From positions 32,645,300-32,709,299 of the forward strand of contig OX465581.1 in NCBI GenBank assembly GCA_950022655.1: a stretch of DNA of 64,000 nucleotides, given 5' to 3'. The stretch is from Alentia gelatinosa (taxonomy: Eukaryota > Annelida > Polychaeta > Phyllodocida > Polynoidae). This document shows, piece by piece, positions 57,558 to 64,000 of this stretch. A program made the translations under genes and the position numbers. Each line of letters begins with the position of its first letter. Position 1 is the first letter of the stretch. Below the pieces are notes generated by a model that did not search any database, was not told the origin of the DNA, and worked only from the letters and a program-made list of their open reading frames with translations.

Positions 57558-60500
57558 GAGACACAGTGAGTGTGACTGAATTCCATCTGTTCCTTGATAT
57601 TTTGGTAAGAAATACTCAACTCATTCTTCGAACTCGGTGAGGATTTCTGATCAAAATATATCTGAATAGATTCCATTCAGTCCCACTAACTATGTCTCTA
57701 TATATGAATGACTCTTAATTCGCCCAGTATTCGAATAACTCTTCTTTTCACTTTGCATATTTCTATCGTTATCAAAGAGTTACCTCCGAAAACGTTGACG
57801 ATGGGTTATAATATCTATGCACTGATATCTGATTGTTGCAGCAAGAAAAAGAGCGTGGTAGTGAATGGAAAAACCCTTGTTCCGTACGATCACCTGATCC
57901 TGGCGACAGGCACCCAGTACATGGTGCCGGCGCCCACTGACGCCGACATCGACAAACTGCACACCAACCATGATGTCCCCAACAGTCCTGACCGCCGCTT
58001 TACCGGCGAGGTGCCCCAAAACTGCCTTACCATCAACGACTCCTACGACGCCGCCGTGGCAATTTACTGGGCGGAGCACAACCTCCTGAATGCCACAGGT
58101 AATTCTCCTCTTTTCCATCTCAGATATCATTTACAAAAGGTCACATACAGAAAAAAGTAATATTAATATTAGAGATCCTTTTTTTAAAAATTAGGTAAGA
58201 TGTGATTTAAAAAAAGAAATTGTCTATTGATAATTTAGTCCTGAAAAGAAATATGAAGTAAATCATAAATTTACTTGGCGGAGCACAACTTCCTTAATGC
58301 CACAGGTAATTCTCCTCTTTTCCATCTCAAATATCATTTACAAACGATCACATACAGAAAATAGTAATATAATCAATAGAGATCCTTTTTTTTTCTTTTT
58401 TGTCTACTGATAATTTAGTCTTGGAAAGAAATATGAAGTAAATCTTGATTCGTTTACAAAGATTACGTGGCTCAGTCGCATCTGGATATTTGAACTGCAT
58501 GTCTATGAATTCGTGTATTTGGCTTATCAGGTTCGGTGATTATCTATGGCAACACACTGGATGCCTACGCTTGTATCCAGTCCCTCATCAATCTTGGTGT
58601 CTCCCCCACCCGTATCCAACTGGTGGAACCACCATTGAATTATGAGGTTAGTGCTTTCGACATTAATAGATTTCTTTTCCATTTATTCCATTTCCTATTA
58701 ATGATACAGTGTATCATCACGAACCTCCATAGTCATCTAAGTTCATGGTATCATTAACCGGATTAAAATAGTTGAACGGTGTGATATTGCAGGACAAGGT
58801 TACCGTTGTAACACATAGCGAATTATGAGCATGGGATTCCCCCGGATTTACAGACTTATGGACGTCCCAACGGTTATTCTTATATCACTGCAATACAGAG
58901 AAAATTAGAGGGGGAAGGGGGTACGGTAAAAGTTCATGGCGATGTTACATGCTGTAAAATCAGTAAGTTTGCAATGATAAAAAAGCAAAAAAGGCCAAGT
59001 TCTTAACTGTGGCCAGAGGCCACATAGAATAGCTGAAAATCCAAGAGCTTCCAGGGACCCATTAAGGAGCCGATACGGCTCTCAAAGCCCTGTCACTTTT
59101 CCTGTTATTTGTTATTTCTAAATCCCATTAAAACATAATTTTGATGAAACTTCTTGAAATAATGTGATATGTAACTCATCAAATGCTGTACAACATGTTT
59201 CTTACAGACAACATGTTTCAACAATGAGGCCATCGAGAAAGCTGTTTCACAGGTTCTGGAGCAAGCTGGGGTTGTTGTACATTCTGGATACCTCCTCGCT
59301 CAGTGGAATGATGGAAAGAGCTGTGAAACAATCACATCAGCATCTTTCACATCCAAGACGAAACCCATGAAGTTAGAATGCATGGTATGTTTGTTTACTT
59401 ATTCATTTTGTTTTATGATAACGGTGGTAGCCTGTGTTTTGTCTGTTAGTGACTTATATGGAATCTGCAGAGTTAAATAGGAGACAATAATTACGCAGTT
59501 AAATAGAAAATGCTGGACTAGGAGATTATTGTGGCTATATTAATGTTAATTTCTTTTTCTAATAACTGGCCAGTTAAGGAATTTTATATACTGTAAGTTT
59601 GACAAACAGTTGTCTCTGTTATACAAACGAAAGTTCGTGGTCTTCGTAGTTCGTGTTAGGGCCGGCCTACTTGAAGTGATCAATTCTTTGTCGAAGGGTA
59701 TTAATCAATGATTTGTCCATGTCTGGTGGACTGTGAAACCATATTGCATCTACATAATCCACATAGGTTGTGCTTCATTTATATTTTGGAAATTGTCAGC
59801 AAACCACTTTTCAATTCTTGGCATTAGCGGGGAAAACTGAATCATGCGACTTACCACTTACGTGATTTCTTGGCTATTCATTTAAGTGATGTTTCAGAGA
59901 TTTGGAGCAAGCCTCTGGGACGTACAATTTTAGAAATAAACTCCAGAAATATTACACATTAGCTTTTGTTAGTACTTCTATCGGCTTTATAAGTTATTCA
60001 CTTTGTGATGTTCCGTATTTAGTGAGACTGAGATTTAATGTAGATCATCATGGGTGCTATTGTATAATTATAGATTGATGCTATTACACAGGAGGGAAAC
60101 ACCAGACAAGTTATTTATTACGGGTTGTTAGGACTTCCCCACATGCATATATGACGAATGTACCAATGATGCGTTACTTTTCTGATGATATAAGAACATA
60201 AGTATTCCTAAATACTAAATTTGCTAATCCTGAACGAAATTCTTTTTTTTTTTGTAGGCGTTCTTTGGGTACTACAAAAAAGCTGTTGATTATGAAGCAT
60301 TCAGAGGTAAGTATTTGTTCAAATTTCTGTACTGAGGAGATTCTTTTGTTCAATATAATGTACCGAGATAGGTCCATACTTCCACACTTTACAAGTGAAC
60401 ATGGGTAGATTAATATAAGAAAAAACAATGAAATCATCAAAATGTTCAGGCATCCTAATGTCATACTTGGAAAGACCTTCACCTTAGGTGTATAAACGTT

Positions 60501-62808
60501 TCTTTAAGCCGTGAACGATGCGTGTCTGGTGTACGATGGCCGACTGGTCATTGACGCCAATTTCCACACGAACGACGTGTCCATCCGGGCGGCAGGCCCC
60601 CTCACCAAGTTTCAGCGTAGTTACCACGCCGACCAGTGGACGCATGCCAACTTCAACTCCAAAGAAGTCGGAATACAGGCGAGTTTTCTGTTTCCTACAT
60701 TTGATTGATGTTTGATTGTTTTTCAAAAATGTTTAAATGCATATCGGACAATTCACGCAGGCGCCACTTGGTGATTTTGAAATAGTTCAATTATAAGGCA
60801 AAACCGTTTTCTTGGGATTCATTCTAATTCTAAATGAGTAAATCTAATGTTTTGTTGTCCAGTTTATCCAATTCTAATAGGTATTATAGGCAAATTTACA
60901 TTTGCTTGATTTACATAGGAAATATACTGAAAAGTATGGTTTTCTTCAATTCTTTCAAAAAACAAGGATGGTGACCTATGGTTTTCAAAACTATACATCT
61001 ACCATGTTCTGTGAAAGTTTGAGCAAACTGACATGGGTTTTACTATGTGAAAAGCAACTTCTGTTTACCTTGCTTGATACATTGCAGTAGTGTTTTATAT
61101 AGAGTTATGCAGTAAATACCTGTTATATCTTAGGATTTGATGGTAATATATAAGGGTCTCTGATGATAATTTGTAATATGAAAAGTCACTTCTTGATGTA
61201 GCTATAATCAGGTCTCGAAGAATTTAAAGGCCATAAATATGTCGAAAATTGACTGCCAAAATGTATCGTATGAGCATATAAAGCTGACATATCGATGGAT
61301 AAAGATTGTTCAGAATACCCCGCAAAGAGCATGACAGACCTTGCTAACCATGTGAAGGTTCGTAATAAAACATATATATATATATATATGAGTTGATAAA
61401 TTTGTAACTTTGTTAACCATGATATGGATTTTACTCTTGATGATTGCAAACAGTTGGCGACTACCATGCTGTCGCTGTTTGACCCAACGTTGGAGCCTGA
61501 ACCAGAACCTCCACAGGATCTACTCAAACTCATCCCCATGTACCGTAGTCCCAAGATTCACGCTGCAGTTCTCCCTGGTACGTTTTCTTCCGACGTTAAC
61601 CAACAAAGAAAAATTGCCGTTAAAGATAATTGCCACCCTTCGTTTTGCATGATCCATCTTAAATAACTCTCTACAAAACTTGTATTGATCAGTGGATATA
61701 TACCGGGCTTGCCCCTGTTATCCCAATCTGTTAGGTATTATACTTAGTGCCTTTAGTAGATGGTCTTAGATGTTGTAATATAATGCATGTGAAATTCACA
61801 TTCAAAGGCCTCATATGTAGCTAGATAAGACACATATTCATTAGTTGGAATATCCTGATAAAATTACACAAGTTGGTTTTGTTGATTCTGTTAGGAGGCT
61901 ATCGCTACTTACACGTGGGCAAGCCAGGACTGAATACTCCTCTAGATGTTGTAATGGCCCAGGGAGAGTATGTAAGTATATGTGTATACATCTACAGTAA
62001 ACAAGTTCCTATTACTGCTGGACTATCCCTAAAATGAGTGTTCCACAAGTTAGGCATTCTGCAGGTATGTAAGTAGCCACTGCCGGGGCTGGCCAGCCGG
62101 CAACCATATTGGGACCACATGGCACCCAGTGGGCACCCAGGGACAGCTTCCACTGAGCCGGGCGGTTCACTGGCAGCAGTGGGGCAATAGTGATATGACC
62201 TTGATATGATTATGTAATAATAATTACTAATTATGTAATATTGATTGCTGAAAATACATGCAATTGATTCTGTATTATCATTCTTGCTTTTATTCAACAT
62301 TGCTTACTTTTATTCAATTCATAGTGTTGATAAGATCCACAGAAAACCAGACAAGCTGATTAAATTAAAAGTGAATTTATTGGGGGTAATTATACATCGA
62401 AATAGGGGGGGGGGGACATAGAATTGGTTCTTTGCAACGTTTCGTCTTACATTTAGTAGATTTCTTTAGGCAATGTTAGCTAAGGAATAAAACTCCCAAA
62501 TTGCCAATAAAGAATAAGCAACAGACATAGAAACACTTTTGACGCCCAGTTAGAGCTCCTGCATTAAATTACAGCCAACCATTCGAACTGTTTGTCCTTC
62601 ATCGAGGCATTAGCACAGACCAATTGGTGAAAGATATTGAAATCGATATTCAGTTATATCACCTTTGGTTTCACCATTCCTTATTGATAACCTTATGTTT
62701 TAGGGCAATGCAATCATTACGGGGTCACCGGGAGCAGATACGGAGTACTTCCGACTTCACATCAACCAGTACAAAACAGTGGAGACCATCACATGCTTAA
62801 CAAAAAAT
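45424..62808 (+). CDS. CFAP61: CFAP61, cilia and flagella associated protein 61 (5' 26 exons)
   Basis: Exons: 45424-45566, 47433-47728, 48186-48312, 48530-48662, 48881-49046, 49681-49875, 50322-50479, 50960-51099, 51775-51883, 52118-52195 (optional), 52917-52987, 53698-53824, 54459-54536, 54849-55055, 55922-56101, 56386-56462, 56707-56805, 57161-57247, 57842-58098, 58531-58646, 59208-59384, 60258-60306, 60509-60678, 61454-61577, 61895-61971, 62704-62808. They total 1182 codons with consistent phases; the C-terminus lies beyond the window. The N-terminal conserved region includes RVEDHDDLVPIF and HECFELGPFHGL-like motifs. A low-complexity Ser/Pro linker (exons 6-8) follows. The C-terminal half has a Rossmann-like VVVGASDVGLAFLE and YDHLILATGTQY, as in flavin/pyridine-nucleotide oxidoreductases. 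CFAP61 is part of the calmodulin- and radial-spoke-associated complex at the base of spoke 3 in motile cilia. The ATG matches the conserved family start (RRTES motif). Confidence 0.95.
46123..46145 (-). other. Possible hammerhead relic in CFAP61 intron 1
   Basis: The minus strand has CTGATGAG (46129 downward), then GATTGGTAGTGA, then CAAAG where CGAAA is expected. The core is broken at the conserved G. It is probably a degenerate Penelope terminal fragment. Confidence 0.25.
46340..46364. repeat. C homopolymer within short inverted repeat
   Basis: A C run near 46350-46363 lies between GGGGCCATCCATAAA (46253) and TTTATGGATGGCCCC (46379), a perfect 15-bp inverted pair, suggesting another small foldback element at about 46253-46393. 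Confidence 0.7.
52118..52195 (+). other. CFAP61 candidate lineage-specific cassette exon
   Basis: 26 open codons (RPLRKEPYPRL...), bounded by TTTATGCAG and CAC/GTAAGA, in phase 0 on both sides. Skipping it joins QGYV directly to RVTPRSPSTLSQELYIF, which is the arrangement conserved in the family. I infer an optional exon; the alternative is a chance open stretch. Confidence 0.5.
52999..53520 (+). repeat. Foldback family copy 3 plus partial copy
   Basis: A partial end (52999-53052: ATCTCACCCC...CCATAGGCTTAAC) is followed by a diverged complete copy (53219-53520). The complete copy has arms TTATCTCACCCC and GGGGTGAGATAA and a second stem CTTGGTCCGCACTCCACC / GGTGGAGTACAGACCAAG. It lies in the intron after CFAP61 exon 11. 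The layout equals copy 1 although stem sequences differ on both sides. Confidence 0.75.
55640..55680 (-). ncRNA. Degenerate hammerhead-like Penelope motif
   Basis: The minus strand reads CTGTCATGAGGAAGGCG, then CTCATA, then CGCCGAAACG. GGCG/CGCC would form helix II and GAAAC is intact, but the CUGAUGA box carries an insertion. Probably a Penelope-family terminal relic in CFAP61 intron 14. Confidence 0.35.
57488..57557. repeat. (AAT)n microsatellite
   Basis: About 22 AAT units in the intron between CFAP61 exons 18 and 19. Confidence 0.97.
58061..58445 (+). repeat. 207-bp tandem duplication including a CFAP61 exon end
   Basis: 58061-58267 and 58268-58445 are diverged direct copies. The first contains the last 38 nt of CFAP61 exon 19 with its donor. 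The second repeats that exon end and the donor (AATGCCACAG/GTAATT) without an acceptor, so it is a decoy splice donor within the intron. Confidence 0.88.
60679..61453 (+). other. GC-AG intron in CFAP61
   Basis: Exon 23 must end ...GGAATACAG (GIQ) and continue with TTGGCGACT (LATTMLSLFDPTLEP), as in the family. The donor is therefore CAG/GCGAGT, a GC-AG intron. The acceptor AAACAG is normal. The nearest GT would break the frame. Confidence 0.85.
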
Positions 62809-63000
62809 GTAAGGATGAATTTTATAATCATATAGTACTCAAATGATGATTCTCTGCTTTGCACACAATGTTTTGTAATGTGTAATAAAAATACTATCTA
62901 AAAGAATACCAATGTACACTCTGTAAACTGTAACAACTGTGAGTAAATCACCAATGTATAAACTCTTATAGTTGCCTAGCAACCTATTCTAATGATTCCC
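62809..63000. other. CFAP61 intron sequence
   Basis: Start of the intron following the last CFAP61 exon in the window (donor AAT/GTAAGG). No coding signal. Confidence 0.7.
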
Positions 63001-63053
63001 AACCGACTCAAAAATCAATATAACCAGATATAATACTGATGTAATCACTAAAC

Positions 63054-63083
63054 CTGATGAAGGATCTTTTATGAATCCGAAAC
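63054..63083 (+). ncRNA. Hammerhead ribozyme core of Penelope-like element 2
   Basis: CTGATGA (63054-63060) is followed by a stem GGAT/ATCC (62-65 with 75-78 of 630xx) and GAAAC (63079-63083). The core order and spacing agree with minimal hammerheads of Penelope pseudo-LTRs. It lies 230 nt upstream of the first ORF. Helix III would be only two or three pairs. Confidence 0.55.
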
Positions 63084-63315
63084 GTTGTTATCTAATATAA
63101 GCAAATAAATACCATCCTGAACTTTTACTTCATTTCTCTGTCTTGAGTTGTGTCTTCTCTACAAACCATTTACCAACCACCCTAAGACACTGTATCCTTA
63201 TCACGATCCTTAAGACTTTGAAAACACCCACTGAGTCTGTTAGGACCACTTCTAACAAATCAACCTAGCACGGCACCCCCTTTGGCCCTAGTATCATAAG
63301 CACGATCCAGACTCC

Positions 63316-63975
63316 ATGAGCTCACAACCGAGCCGCCAAGGTACCATAATGAGTAAAGATAGTCAGGAAAAACCATCGCTTAATTTAGAAATAGTGAAAC
63401 AAACAGAAAAGAGAAAACGAACCACTGAGGAAACCAACACCATGGATAATATACCAACTATCGTAACTCCAACACAAAGAATTCCTAATGATGCCCTACC
63501 ATACTACAAACTAGCTAGAAAATTAGCTACAAACCTAATCAAGGCTAGACATCATGTCAATTTTCTAATCACAGCTTTGGAAAATGACACTCTACCCAAA
63601 GGCCTACAAATCAAAATCTCACCACAAGTACCAGACACCGACTGGGATCTCATCATTGGATGGGAACAAGCACAAATCACTTGTACCCGCACCATGACTA
63701 ACCTACTCAAAAACTATTATACCAAGAGAATGGGAGCCTTAGAATCCCAAATTGAAAAAGCCAAAACCCATCTCCAGCAAATATGCAACGGTCCAACACT
63801 CATCTACATCGAAACAACCATCAGTCAGATGGAATCAGAACTCAAGACCCAACTAGAGCAACGCCGAGAAAGAAAGGACGGAGATTCAAACAATACCAGA
63901 AAAGGTCGCCGCAGCAAGAACAACAGCCCCCGACCATCCCCGACTACATCCACAACCTCTCTGACCATAAACTAA
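63316..63975 (+). CDS. Upstream ORF of Penelope-like element 2 (ORF1-like)
   Basis: 219 codons from ATG 63316 (a second ATG at 63349 is possible) to TAA. The N-terminal 55 residues are polar and disordered-looking with a basic KRKR patch. Residues about 60-165 form a helical region (LPYYKLARKLATNLIKARHH, then CTRTMTNLLKNYYTKRMGAL). The tail is Lys/Arg/Ser/Asn-rich. I recognise no catalytic motif. The basic, helical make-up suggests a nucleic-acid-binding or oligomerising role, by analogy with ORF1 proteins of other retroelements (inference). Its last 64 nt overlap the RT frame. Confidence 0.65.
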   Translation: MSSQPSRQGTIMSKDSQEKPSLNLEIVKQTEKRKRTTEETNTMDNIPTIVTPTQRIPNDALPYYKLARKLATNLIKARHHVNFLITALENDTLPKGLQIKISPQVPDTDWDLIIGWEQAQITCTRTMTNLLKNYYTKRMGALESQIEKAKTHLQQICNGPTLIYIETTISQMESELKTQLEQRRERKDGDSNNTRKGRRSKNNSPRPSPTTSTTSLTIN

Positions 63976-64000
63976 CCTCGTCTGAGATCAGTTTATTGTC
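63912..64000 (+). CDS. Penelope RT ORF, N-terminal fragment (partial)
   Basis: In the frame +2 relative to the upstream ORF, codons from about 63912 read PPTIPDYIHNLSDHKLTSSE then ISLLS. The NLS..LT..EISLLSKGLNF signature opens Penelope-like RT proteins, and element 1 has the equivalent NLSERSLSEIETSVLEKGLNF. No own ATG is visible, so translation may rely on frameshifting, reinitiation or splicing. Confidence 0.65.

Larger units (their letters stand above)
63001..64000 (+). mobile_element. Penelope-like element 2, 5' part, runs off the window
   Basis: A hammerhead-like core (63054-63083) is followed by a 219-codon ORF and, in another frame, by the opening of a Penelope RT ORF that continues past the window end. 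It is inserted in a CFAP61 intron in sense orientation. The left boundary is approximate. The visible part has intact frames, unlike element 1. Confidence 0.75.

Overview
This is animal nuclear DNA. The genes are split by many short GT-AG introns, one intron is of the U12 AT-AC class, and the intergenic and intronic DNA is AT-rich and full of microsatellites and eukaryotic retroelements (Penelope-like, Ty3/Gypsy, DIRS-order) plus small palindromic or MITE-like elements. The motile-cilium gene CFAP61, the element mix and the protein similarity suggest a marine invertebrate bilaterian. The phylum cannot be decided from the sequence alone.

Layout: (a) 0.2-2.9 kb, minus strand: a decayed Penelope-like element with reverse transcriptase, GIY-YIG nuclease, inverted terminal repeats and a hammerhead-ribozyme core. 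(b) 3.3-4.6 kb, plus: the tail of a Ngaro/DIRS-like element, with an intact tyrosine recombinase ORF and a 110-bp direct repeat pair. (c) 5.85-6.23 kb: a piggyBac-like MITE with TTAA duplications. (d) 8.4-12.8 kb, minus: a two-exon gene for a small secreted protein with a half IGFBP domain, follistatin-like and Kazal modules and a very basic tail. Its intron holds a palindromic repeat of a family with three copies in the window. (e) 13.9-21.1 kb, minus: an old Gypsy element split by a younger, 5'-truncated Gypsy element. (f) 21.1-25.0 kb: mosaic repeat DNA with DIRS-like fragments in opposite orientations. (g) 26.0-26.7 kb: a candidate TIR element.

(h) 28.3-42.0 kb, minus: the complete 16-exon CRNKL1 (crooked neck-like splicing factor), every exon phase-consistent, with a U12-type AT-AC intron between exons 7 and 8. 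(i) 45.4-62.8 kb, plus: the first 26 coding exons of CFAP61, running off the window after an intron-borne transposon. The two genes are head-to-head, as they are in human. (j) 63.0-64.0 kb, plus: the 5' part of a second, better preserved Penelope-like element, with a hammerhead-like core, a complete upstream ORF and the first codons of the RT ORF overlapping it in another frame.

CRNKL1 acts in the nucleus in spliceosome assembly and activation. CFAP61 acts in the axoneme at the radial spokes. They share a 3.4-kb intergenic region but no pathway. The IGFBP/Kazal protein is predicted to be secreted. All other coding sequence belongs to transposable elements.
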